From IMG/VR virus record IMGVR_UViG_3300027969_000485, positions 1 through 20,653 of that record: 20,653 nucleotides of DNA; one strand, 5' to 3'. The notes under the pieces were generated by a model. That model had not been told where the DNA came from. It worked only from the letters and a program-made list of their open reading frames with translations, and made no database searches. This stretch comes from a virus. Shown here in pieces: positions 1 to 5,927 of the stretch. Both the position numbers and the translations under genes were made by a program. Every line of letters starts with the position of its first letter. The first letter of the stretch is position 1.

Positions 1-2
1 CT

Positions 3-1436
3 ATGAATAAGGATTTAACATTTTATGACAATGCTATTACTACTGCTATCGCTGGTCGTGGTATTACTTCGACTACTTGCTTAAAATATGGTGTACGTCA
101 AGCAACTGATAAGCACTTCTATCCGTACTATGACAATGAGGGAACATTAACGGCAGTTAAAACACGCAAGGTCGCAGACAAGGATTTTGTTATTGCTGGG
201 GACTTTGGTTCGGCTATGATGTTTGGTCAAAACCTATTCCCTGCTGGTAGTAAGTATCTGACTATCTGTGAGGGTGAATTAGACGCTCTAGCGGTCTATC
301 AGATGACTGGCAGTAAGTACCCTGTCATCTCTATCAGAAATGGTGCTAGTGCTGCTCTAAAGGACTGTAAAGCACAGTTTGAATACATTGATTCATTCGA
401 CAATATTCACCTATGCTTTGACGGTGACGAAGCTGGTCAAAAAGCAATGATGTCTGTTGCTGAGTTATTTGGTAGTAAAGCAAAGATGATGAAGATGCGT
501 CAAGGCTACAAAGATGCTTGTGACTATCTAAAACATGACCGCAATAAGGAATTTATCTCGGATTGGTGGGCTAGTGAGAAGTATGTACCTGATGGCATTA
601 TCGAAGGTTCCACATTATGGGAAATCGTATCTAAGCCGATGGAAAAAGCTGAAGTAGATTATCCCTATGCTGGACTTAACAAGCTAACCTATGGAATTCG
701 TAAGGGTGAGCTAGTCATGGTCACTGCTGGGTCGGGTCTAGGTAAGTCACAGTTCTTACGGGAGATTGTGTGGCACATCCTAAAGAACACTGATGACAAT
801 ATCGGCATGATGTTCTTAGAGGAAGGTGTACGCAAGACTGCACGTAGTTTAATGTCGTTGGCTATCAATAAACCCATTCACTTACCTGATGTAGAAGTTT
901 CAGAAACGGAGCTTAAAGATGCTTTTGATGTCACTCTTGGTACTAATCGGTTGTATTTGTTTGACCATTTCGGTAGTAGCTCTCTTGATAATATTGTCAA
1001 TCGAGTTCGATATATGGCTAAAGGACTCAACTGTGGGTTTGTTGTGCTTGACCACATATCTATTATCGTTAGTGGGGGCGATGTGGGCGATGAACGCAAA
1101 GCTCTTGATAGTATCATGACACGCTTGCGGATGTTGGTACAGGAAACGGGAATTAGTCTTATCTGTGTCAGTCACTTAAAGCGTCCTGATAGCAAAGGTC
1201 ACGAGGAAGGTGCTTCTACGTCGCTGGCACAGTTGCGTGGCTCAGGTTCTATTGCTCAGTTATCAGATATTGTGATAGGATTAGAACGTAACGGACAAGC
1301 TCTTGACGCTATTGAAAGGAATACAACTCATGTTAGAGTTCTTAAAAATAGATTTAGCGGTTATACTGGTGGTGCTAGTGATTTGCTTTATAATCCTAAC
1401 ACGGGACGAATGATGGAAATTAAGGATACATTATGA
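3..1436 (+). CDS. T7 gp4-like primase-helicase (possibly 5'-truncated by window edge)
   Basis: Replicative fork protein that would synthesise primers and unwind DNA as a ring. The N-terminal half is a TOPRIM primase core, with the acidic motif CEGELDAL near residues 89-96 and DGDEAG at 140-145. The C-terminal half is a RecA-like helicase: Walker A GSGLGKS at 243-249, catalytic Glu in FLEE at 271-274, Walker B ending VVLD at 347-350 followed by HISI, sensor His in SHLKRPD at 390-396, and arginine-finger region KNRFSGYTG at 448-456. All align by eye with T7 gp4. The 477 residues match T7 gp4 without its first ~60 residues, which carry the Cys4 zinc-binding domain for primer-site recognition. 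The ATG lies 2 bases from the window edge, so that domain may be encoded upstream in frame. The end overlaps the next gene by 4 bases (ATGA). Confident in the family, not in the start. Confidence 0.93.
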   Translation: MNKDLTFYDNAITTAIAGRGITSTTCLKYGVRQATDKHFYPYYDNEGTLTAVKTRKVADKDFVIAGDFGSAMMFGQNLFPAGSKYLTICEGELDALAVYQMTGSKYPVISIRNGASAALKDCKAQFEYIDSFDNIHLCFDGDEAGQKAMMSVAELFGSKAKMMKMRQGYKDACDYLKHDRNKEFISDWWASEKYVPDGIIEGSTLWEIVSKPMEKAEVDYPYAGLNKLTYGIRKGELVMVTAGSGLGKSQFLREIVWHILKNTDDNIGMMFLEEGVRKTARSLMSLAINKPIHLPDVEVSETELKDAFDVTLGTNRLYLFDHFGSSSLDNIVNRVRYMAKGLNCGFVVLDHISIIVSGGDVGDERKALDSIMTRLRMLVQETGISLICVSHLKRPDSKGHEEGASTSLAQLRGSGSIAQLSDIVIGLERNGQALDAIERNTTHVRVLKNRFSGYTGGASDLLYNPNTGRMMEIKDTL

Positions 1437-1753
1437 ACGAAGATTTAGTTACCCAAGCAAGACGCTATGCTGCAAAAGATGAATACCATGTCACTCGTCG
1501 CTACATCACTGAACTCTGTAACGAGATTGACAGATTGCGTAACATCAATACCAATGTGTTTAGCAAGATTCAAGATAACAAAGAAATCTGGGCTGATGCT
1601 GAGCGTTACAAGTGGTTGCGTGACTGTGCGTGGAATGTAGACTTTGAAGTAGTAGCACCTATCGTAGTAAATTGCGATAATCGTATGGAGCAGTTCGAGT
1701 GGTTGGAAGGCAGTAAACTAGATACAATCATTGATGAATGGAGAAAGAAATGA
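1433..1753 (+). CDS. Small phage protein with DAERYKWLR motif
   Basis: 106-residue protein of unknown function. Residues 55-63 read DAERYKWLR and the end carries LDTIIDEW (96-103). This pairing of a D-x-x-RY-x-WLR block with a C-terminal L-D-x-x-I-D helix recurs in many small accessory proteins of tailed phages, so it is likely a real member of that loose family. The N-terminal half (about 1-60) is charged and predicted helical. It starts inside the helicase stop codon (ATGA overlap), which implies translational coupling. No catalytic or metal-binding motif is visible. Confidence 0.8.
   Translation: MNEDLVTQARRYAAKDEYHVTRRYITELCNEIDRLRNINTNVFSKIQDNKEIWADAERYKWLRDCAWNVDFEVVAPIVVNCDNRMEQFEWLEGSKLDTIIDEWRKK
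1740..1743 (+). promoter_or_regulatory. Shine-Dalgarno GGAG that selects the 1750 start
   Basis: GGAG lies 6 bases upstream of the ATG at 1750, which also forms an ATGA overlap with the preceding stop. The alternative in-frame ATG at 1738 would overlap this site and has no comparable Shine-Dalgarno sequence, so 1750 is preferred. Confidence 0.6.
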
Positions 1754-1938
1754 TTTCATATAGAGAAGAACCAGTTGGTGTTGTGGGTACATTTAAAGTT
1801 ACTAAGACATACCTTGTCACAGTCTATGCAGATAGAGAAGATGATTTAGATTCTGCTATTGAAGAAGAAAAGATTAGTGAAGATGATTTAATCGACATTG
1901 ATTATTCATTAGAAGGTGTTGACAGTGCAGCTCTCTAA
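1750..1938 (+). CDS. Small acidic hypothetical protein
   Basis: 62-residue protein, unrecognised. The first half (FKVTKTYLVTVYADRED) looks like one or two beta strands. The second half is strongly acidic (EEEKISEDDLIDIDYSLEGVD). The start is placed at 1750 because that ATG overlaps the upstream stop as ATGA and is preceded by GGAG; an in-frame ATG at 1738 would add four residues. It is coupled to the following membrane-protein gene, which begins inside it. Acidity and size fit an early phage accessory protein, but no function can be assigned. Confidence 0.65.
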   Translation: MISYREEPVGVVGTFKVTKTYLVTVYADREDDLDSAIEEEKISEDDLIDIDYSLEGVDSAAL

Positions 1939-2164
1939 TCTTAAATGGTACGGGACTGCCTTATGTCTTATTGGCATTGCGTTGACTAGCTTTAATATCT
2001 ATCCACTAAACATCTTGTTTGGATTGATTGGCAGTGGTTTATGGACTGCTGCTGGCTATGTCCAAGACGATGCACCGCTAGTGCTTGTAGAAGGTGTAGC
2101 GACTGCGTTGTATGCTTTTGGTGTATTAACATTTATCGTTATGGAGATTTCAAAATGGATGTGA
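1925..2164 (+). CDS. Small multi-pass membrane protein
   Basis: 79-residue hydrophobic protein, here started at the GTG at 1925, which is preceded by AGAAGG at 1911-1916 with an 8-base gap. Alternative starts in the same frame are GTG 1916 and TTG 1919. Three membrane segments are visible: about residues 7-22 (GTALCLIGIALTSF), 27-44 (NILFGLIGSGLWTAAGYV) and 49-75 (LVLVEGVATALYAFGVLTFIV). The phrase LTSFNIYPLNILF followed by a Gly/Trp-rich helix resembles small membrane proteins seen in many aquatic phages, sometimes mislabelled as enzymes. The role is unknown; host membrane modification or superinfection exclusion are possibilities only. It overlaps both neighbours (stop of the previous gene, start of the next). 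Confidence 0.7.
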   Translation: MQLSNLKWYGTALCLIGIALTSFNIYPLNILFGLIGSGLWTAAGYVQDDAPLVLVEGVATALYAFGVLTFIVMEISKWM

Positions 2165-2307
2165 AAGAATTGATTGAGAAACTAGAGCAACGCTACGGCA
2201 ATCCACACGCTTACAAAGACAATGTGTTGATTCACGAAGCGATTAAATACTTAACCTTACTGAACGATGAAGCATCAGCGTTACGGAAACAATTAAATGA
2301 AAAATGA
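2155..2307 (+). CDS. Tiny helical hypothetical protein
   Basis: 50-residue protein beginning MDVKELIEKLEQRYGN and ending ALRKQLNEK, predicted almost entirely helical with a heptad-like pattern. The ATG at 2155 is chosen because GGAG lies at 2143-2146, 8 bases upstream; the frame is open further upstream, but that stretch overlaps the membrane protein. It overlaps the preceding gene by 10 bases and the next by 11. The terminal LRK-Q sequence is echoed in the next two small proteins. Function unknown. Confidence 0.6.
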   Translation: MDVKELIEKLEQRYGNPHAYKDNVLIHEAIKYLTLLNDEASALRKQLNEK

Positions 2308-2518
2308 ACCAGTAGCGTGGATGGTAACAGTAGAAAATGACACAGAGTTTTTTATTGATGAAAAATTGTCTAAAAAACACGCAATTTTTCACAAAGTTGA
2401 TGCTATCCCAGTTTATACCCATCAATACGAAAGACCACACAACACAGTATTAGTACCATGCGATAAGTTAGTAGAAATGCAAGCTGAATTAGCAATACTA
2501 AGAAAGGCACAAGAATGA
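2297..2518 (+). CDS. Small phage protein with EPVAWM N-terminus
   Basis: 73 residues. It opens MKNEPVAWMVTVEN and has IPVYTHQYE in the middle (about 38-46), then a C-terminal helix ending AELAILRKAQE. An N-terminal (E/Q)PVAWM block with an internal IPLYTHP-like block is a recurring signature of small uncharacterised phage proteins, so the gene is probably genuine. It has no known activity. Its 3' end contains a 16-base sequence (2499-2514) repeated exactly at the 3' end of the next gene, where it serves as ribosome-binding region for the following start. ATGA overlap with the next gene. Confidence 0.75.
   Translation: MKNEPVAWMVTVENDTEFFIDEKLSKKHAIFHKVDAIPVYTHQYERPHNTVLVPCDKLVEMQAELAILRKAQE
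2499..2514 (+). repeat. 16-bp direct repeat, copy 1 (C-terminal tail / RBS)
   Basis: TAAGAAAGGCACAAGA, identical to 2771-2786. It encodes part of the shared LRKAQ(E) tail and supplies AAAGG upstream of the ATG at 2515. Confidence 0.8.
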
Positions 2519-2793
2519 CTGCAAATGAACTAGCTGATTATTTAGATTCAAATGTTGGTGCTTCTGTTGATTCTGATAATGAATATATTGACAAAGCATC
2601 AGCCATGCTACGCCAACAACAAGCGGAAATAGAAGCGTTGAAAAATCGCAACTGGGATTTAGTTAGTGAACCTTGGGGGTTTGATAGAAAGCCAGCAGAC
2701 CTAACAGATGAGGAAATACACGACTTAATTGTTAATAAAGTGACTGATTACGACATGATTAAGGAAGCATTAAGAAAGGCACAAGAGAAATGA
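2515..2793 (+). CDS. Small phage protein, helical, MTANELADYL family
   Basis: 92-residue protein. The N-terminal MTANELADYLD and the middle IDKASAMLRQQQAEIEALKNR (about 25-45) match a loose family of phage accessory proteins in which a short N-terminal helix is followed by a coiled-coil AAxMLRxQxAEI block. After it comes a Pro/Asp-rich segment (KPADLTDEEIHDLI) and the ALRKAQEK tail. Function unknown. It is coupled by ATGA at both ends. The C-terminal tail and its DNA are nearly the same as in the previous gene, suggesting duplication or exchange of the 3' module. Confidence 0.72.
   Translation: MTANELADYLDSNVGASVDSDNEYIDKASAMLRQQQAEIEALKNRNWDLVSEPWGFDRKPADLTDEEIHDLIVNKVTDYDMIKEALRKAQEK
2771..2786 (+). 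repeat. 16-bp direct repeat, copy 2 (C-terminal tail / RBS)
   Basis: Identical to 2499-2514. Here it precedes the ATG of the 39-residue gene at 2790 and again encodes the LRKAQE tail. Confidence 0.8.
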
Positions 2794-2909
2794 GTTTTAC
2801 GATTACTACTAAAGATGGTATGCGTATTGACCAGTGGTTCAGGTCAGTCGATGAGTTAGTACAGTCTATGCTGGATAACCCTAAAGATAGGTACTGGAGG
2901 AATTCTTAA
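2790..2909 (+). CDS. 39-residue hypothetical protein
   Basis: Short reading frame MSFTITTKDGMRIDQWFRSV...RYWRNS. It is supported by context rather than homology. It begins in an ATGA overlap with the previous stop, follows the AGAAAGG-containing repeat, and its stop (TAA 2907-2909) overlaps the next ATG as TAATG. Without it there would be an unusual 115-base gap in a block that otherwise has none. It is rich in charged and aromatic residues. Function unknown. Confidence 0.55.
   Translation: MSFTITTKDGMRIDQWFRSVDELVQSMLDNPKDRYWRNS
2896..2900 (+). promoter_or_regulatory. Strong Shine-Dalgarno GGAGG for the DUF1289 gene
   Basis: GGAGG with 8 bases to the ATG at 2909. This favours the long form of the DUF1289 protein over an internal start at 2975. 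Confidence 0.6.
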
Positions 2910-3187
2910 TGGTGTGGAAGTGTCCTCCACTACACCTACCTAACTGGAATAACTTATGGAAATGGAAAACAGATATGAAATACGACCAAGAAGTTTATGA
3001 AGCACTAGCAGAGAATGAACGTAATCAATCAGTTGTAAAATCACCGTGTATCGGTAAATGTACTTACGACATTACAATCATGCAATGTAATGATTGTGGT
3101 AGAACTAAAGAAGAAATCAGTACATGGTATGTAATGACTGATGAGGAAAAACTAGCAGTATTAGAAAGGTTATTACATGACAAATAA
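2909..3187 (+). CDS. DUF1289 family Cys-rich protein
   Basis: 92 residues. From about residue 45 it reads SPCIGKCTYDITIMQCNDCGR, then TKEEISTWYVMTDEEKLAVLERL. This is the DUF1289 pattern: C47, C51, C60 and C63 followed by a GR-T-x-E-I-x-x-W block and a helix. The four cysteines suggest metal or Fe-S binding. DUF1289 is common in proteobacteria, but no function is established that I know of. The GGAGG at 2896-2900 supports the start at 2909, which adds an odd Trp-rich N-terminus (MVWKCPPLHLPNWNNLWKW). An internal ATG at 2975 with a weak GGAAA upstream would remove it. The end overlaps the next gene by 11 bases. Confidence 0.82.
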   Translation: MVWKCPPLHLPNWNNLWKWKTDMKYDQEVYEALAENERNQSVVKSPCIGKCTYDITIMQCNDCGRTKEEISTWYVMTDEEKLAVLERLLHDK

Positions 3188-3608
3188 ATTAGTGGAAGAA
3201 GCTCCATATCATCCCGGCTACGAAGATGCTACTTTTACTCCAGCAATGCGTAATGTCAACGCTACTCATGTGGACTTTGGCTTTCTTCGTGGAATGATTC
3301 CATGCAATCCTTATTTTATGCCGTCAAACATTGACATGATTATGGAACGCAAAGGTAAGTTCCTGTTTGGAGAATGGAAGCGTGAAGGTGAAGACATGAA
3401 AACAGGTCAAAAGATTCTGTTGAAGGCTCTAGCAAAAAACAATACTGTGCTGGTGATTACAGGATATGTTGACACTGATGCTCATGTTTCTTTAATACAA
3501 GTTGTTACACAAAACGGAATGTTAAATCATATTGGCGAAAATAAGCAAGATTTAATAACGTATCTACAAGACTGGTACAATGCGGTAGAAAAAGGAATGG
3601 ACATTTAA
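3177..3608 (+). CDS. Putative PD-(D/E)XK / VRR-NUC-like nuclease
   Basis: 143-residue protein. The core PSNIDMIMERKGKFLFGEWK (49-68) has D53, then E66-x-K68 after a beta-hairpin spacing, followed by TGQKILLKALAK (76-87) and a strand TVLVITGY (90-97). This order (D, ExK, Q-containing helix, strand) is that of PD-(D/E)XK nucleases, especially VRR-NUC-like ones. The assignment rests on motif reading, not on a database hit. It sits just upstream of the DNA polymerase, so a role in processing replication or recombination intermediates is plausible. The N-terminal 45 residues are unrecognised. It is distinct from the second nuclease at 6839-7180. Confidence 0.6.
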   Translation: MTNKLVEEAPYHPGYEDATFTPAMRNVNATHVDFGFLRGMIPCNPYFMPSNIDMIMERKGKFLFGEWKREGEDMKTGQKILLKALAKNNTVLVITGYVDTDAHVSLIQVVTQNGMLNHIGENKQDLITYLQDWYNAVEKGMDI

Positions 3609-5261
3609 GTGCGTATAGTTCTCGACATCGAAACAAATAGTAAACACAATCAGATTTGGATGTGTGTCACTCGAAACATCGAGACAGATGAGGTTAAAGT
3701 ATGGAAGCAAGTAAGTGGATTACAAGAGTATTTGGCAAGTTGCGATTTGATTATCATGCACAACGGAATCAACTTCGACTCCCAAGTACTGAAAGAGACA
3801 TGGAAAGTTACGATGAAGTTGAGCCAAGTGTGCGACACGCTCGTACTAAGCAGACTACTAAACCCAAGCCTCGAAGGAGGTCACAGTCTTGAAGCATGGG
3901 GGCAACGCTTAGGTTTTCCTAAAGGAGATTTCAATGACTGGGATGCTGGCTGGTCTCAGGAGATGGAAGATTACTGTATTCAAGATACTCTTGTTACAGC
4001 GAAGCTATATCAACATTTAACACAAGAATTACAGCAGCAAGAATTTTCACCTAAATCACAGGAGTTAGAACATGAAGTCCAAGCAATCATTACCAAACAA
4101 GAAAGAGCAGGATTTAAGTTGGATGAGGTCAATGCTTTATCTCTTCTGGCTGAGCTTAAAACTAAGCTGGACGTTATTCTGGTTGAAATGCAGAGGATAT
4201 TTCCTCCCAGAGTCACATCTGGACGTACCCACAAAACTTCCGGCAAAGCCCTTAACGACATCATCGAGCCGTTCAACCCGGGCAGTCGAAAGCAAATTGC
4301 AGAAAGACTTCAAGAAAAGGGTTGGAAACCCAGTAAGCACACCGAAAAAGGTAGCGTCATCGTCGACGAAACCACGCTCGAAGGCATCGATATCCCCGAA
4401 GCGAAAGCCATCGCAGAATACTTGATGTTACAGAAGCGTATAGCACAGGTAGAATCGTGGCTAGAGGCTGTAAAAGAAAGTGGCAGGGTACATGGTAGGG
4501 TAATCACAAACGGAGCCGTCACAGGTCGTATGACGCACATGAGTCCTAACATGGCACAAGTACCCAATAGCGGGGCTATTTATGGTCCTGAATGTCGGGA
4601 GTTATGGATAGTTGAGAAAGGTAATAAGTTAGTCGGTATTGATGCTTCAGGTTTGGAGCTTCGTATGCTGGCTCACTATATGAACGATAATGAATATACA
4701 AATGAAGTTATATCGGGCGACATCCACACAGCGAATCAAACCGCTGCTGGGCTGCAAACGAGGAATCAAGCTAAGACGTTTATCTATGCGTTCTTGTATG
4801 GCGCAGGAAGTACCAAAATCGGGAAGATTGTTGGAGGGTCTACGAAAGAAGGACAGAAGCTCATTGATAATTTTCTACAAAACACACCGAAACTTGCTGC
4901 ACTTAGGAAGAAAGTATCTGATGCGTTTTCTAAAAGAGGAAGGTTACAAGGTCTTGACGGACGCAAACTACTCGTTCGTTCCGAGCACTCAGCGCTCAAC
5001 ACGCTACTGCAAGGCGCTGGTGCGATAGTCATGAAACAAGCAGTGGTCATCTTGCATAAAAAGCTAGTTCGTGCTAAGATTTGGCATGAGTTCAAAGCTA
5101 ATGTACATGATGAATGGCAGATTGAGTGTAAAGAAACTGATGCTGAAACTGTAGGTAAATTAGGGGTTGAAAGTATCGAAAAAGCTGGTAAGATACTTGA
5201 GATGAATTGTCCATTAACGGGCGAGTACAAAGTTGGCAATAACTGGAAAGAGACTCATTGA
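3609..5261 (+). CDS. T7 gp5-like family A DNA polymerase with 3'-5' exonuclease
   Basis: 550-residue replicative polymerase. Exonuclease motifs: LDIET at 5-9 (D6, E8), HNGINFD at 51-57 (N52, D57), and YCIQD at 122-126. Polymerase motifs: TGRMTHMSPNMAQVPN at 305-320, motif A GIDASGLELR at 343-352 (D345), motif B from R385 through K389, Y393 and Y397, and motif C VHDE at 499-502 (D501). Y393 corresponds to T7 Tyr526 / E. coli Phe762. T7 gp5 has 704 residues. The main loss here lies before FNPGSRKQI (222-230), where T7 carries its ~75-residue thioredoxin-binding insertion. The GTG start at 3609 directly follows the previous stop and is needed to keep exonuclease motif I; the nearest AAAGGA is a loose 12 bases away, which may limit expression. 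Confidence 0.95.
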   Translation: MRIVLDIETNSKHNQIWMCVTRNIETDEVKVWKQVSGLQEYLASCDLIIMHNGINFDSQVLKETWKVTMKLSQVCDTLVLSRLLNPSLEGGHSLEAWGQRLGFPKGDFNDWDAGWSQEMEDYCIQDTLVTAKLYQHLTQELQQQEFSPKSQELEHEVQAIITKQERAGFKLDEVNALSLLAELKTKLDVILVEMQRIFPPRVTSGRTHKTSGKALNDIIEPFNPGSRKQIAERLQEKGWKPSKHTEKGSVIVDETTLEGIDIPEAKAIAEYLMLQKRIAQVESWLEAVKESGRVHGRVITNGAVTGRMTHMSPNMAQVPNSGAIYGPECRELWIVEKGNKLVGIDASGLELRMLAHYMNDNEYTNEVISGDIHTANQTAAGLQTRNQAKTFIYAFLYGAGSTKIGKIVGGSTKEGQKLIDNFLQNTPKLAALRKKVSDAFSKRGRLQGLDGRKLLVRSEHSALNTLLQGAGAIVMKQAVVILHKKLVRAKIWHEFKANVHDEWQIECKETDAETVGKLGVESIEKAGKILEMNCPLTGEYKVGNNWKETH

Positions 5262-5452
5262 TGGAAGATAAAGATTTAAAGGTTATTGGGCAAGTAATTA
5301 TCAATCTATTTGAAGATAATACTTACTCTATCGGGACTTCAGTTAGTATCGAAGAAACAATGGAACTACTAGCGGATGCTTTTGAAGCAGTCGAAAGAGG
5401 TACATTGGATGGTTTAGATGTATTTAACCAGTTTAGCAGTACACTTCAGTAG
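5261..5452 (+). CDS. Small hypothetical protein
   Basis: 63-residue protein starting MEDKDLKVIGQVIINLFED and continuing SIGTSVSIEETMELLADAFEAVERG. It has an N-terminal beta-like part and a C-terminal amphipathic helix, with no recognised motif. The ATG at 5261 overlaps the polymerase stop as TGATG, and a purine-rich GGAAAGAG precedes it; the frame also has a TTG three bases upstream. It sits between polymerase and SSB, so it may be a replication accessory factor, but that is only positional. Confidence 0.65.
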   Translation: MEDKDLKVIGQVIINLFEDNTYSIGTSVSIEETMELLADAFEAVERGTLDGLDVFNQFSSTLQ

Positions 5453-5486
5453 TATTAAAGAGCAGTTTAATTCAACGCAGTATATT

Positions 5487-5493
5487 AAAGGAG
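5487..5493 (+). promoter_or_regulatory. Strong Shine-Dalgarno for SSB
   Basis: AAAGGAG with 8 bases to the ATG at 5502. The open frame extends upstream to 5418, but this site fixes the start at 5502. It lies in a 49-base intergenic gap (5453-5501), one of the few in the block. Confidence 0.75.
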
Positions 5494-5501
5494 TTGTTAA
5501 T

Positions 5502-5927
5502 ATGAGTAATTTAGAAAAACCAATCAAGTTAGAAGCAGAAGTTCAGTGGGCTTTCTTCAACAAGAAATCAGAGATGTCCGGTAAGTTTCAAGTAGACCTC
5601 TGTAACCTCAGCAAAGAAGCAGTTAGTGCTTTAGAGCAAGCAGGGTTGAACCCACGTCAGCGTCCTGATAAACCAGAAAAAGGTTGGTTCTTGACAGCTA
5701 AGAGTAACTATGAAATTAAACCTTTCGACAAGTCAGGTAAAGAAATTACCGAAGCTGTTGGTAATGGTTCTAAAGCTGTAGCCATGATTAAGCCTTATGA
5801 GTGGAAATGGCAAGCTAAGAAAGGTGTATCACCATCTCTCGTCAAAATCACTATCACTGACCTCGTTGTTTACAACGCAGACTCAGCAGTAGCTGATGAG
5901 CAACTCGATGACGAGATAGCACTGTAA
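5502..5927 (+). CDS. gp2.5-like single-stranded DNA-binding protein
   Basis: 141-residue protein expected to coat single-stranded DNA at the fork and contact helicase and polymerase. Features: EVQWAFFNKKSEMSGKFQVD (13-32), KPEKGWFLTAKSN (57-69), VGNGSKAVA (86-94), PYEWKWQAKKGVSPSL (98-113) and ITDLVVYN (118-125). The chain ends in an acidic tail, DEQLDDEIAL (132-141). The GNGSK block, basic/aromatic OB-fold-like core and acidic tail are what is seen in gp2.5-type proteins of T7-like podophages. It is shorter than T7 gp2.5 (232 residues), and the tail is brief and ends in leucine rather than phenylalanine. Strong RBS and position next to polymerase and exonuclease support the role. Fairly confident. 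Confidence 0.8.
   Translation: MSNLEKPIKLEAEVQWAFFNKKSEMSGKFQVDLCNLSKEAVSALEQAGLNPRQRPDKPEKGWFLTAKSNYEIKPFDKSGKEITEAVGNGSKAVAMIKPYEWKWQAKKGVSPSLVKITITDLVVYNADSAVADEQLDDEIAL

Noticed and set aside
2955-2999. 14-codon reading frame between 2909 and 3187
   Set aside because: Too short, with no independent support; it lies inside the DUF1289 gene.
4072-4425. 117-residue plus-strand frame inside the polymerase
   Set aside because: Lys/Ser-rich low-complexity shadow in another frame, no ribosome site, and the polymerase frame is conserved there.
4784-5239. 151-residue open frame on the minus strand within the polymerase gene
   Set aside because: It is antisense to strongly conserved polymerase motifs, has Ser/Cys-rich shadow composition, and lacks a ribosome site.
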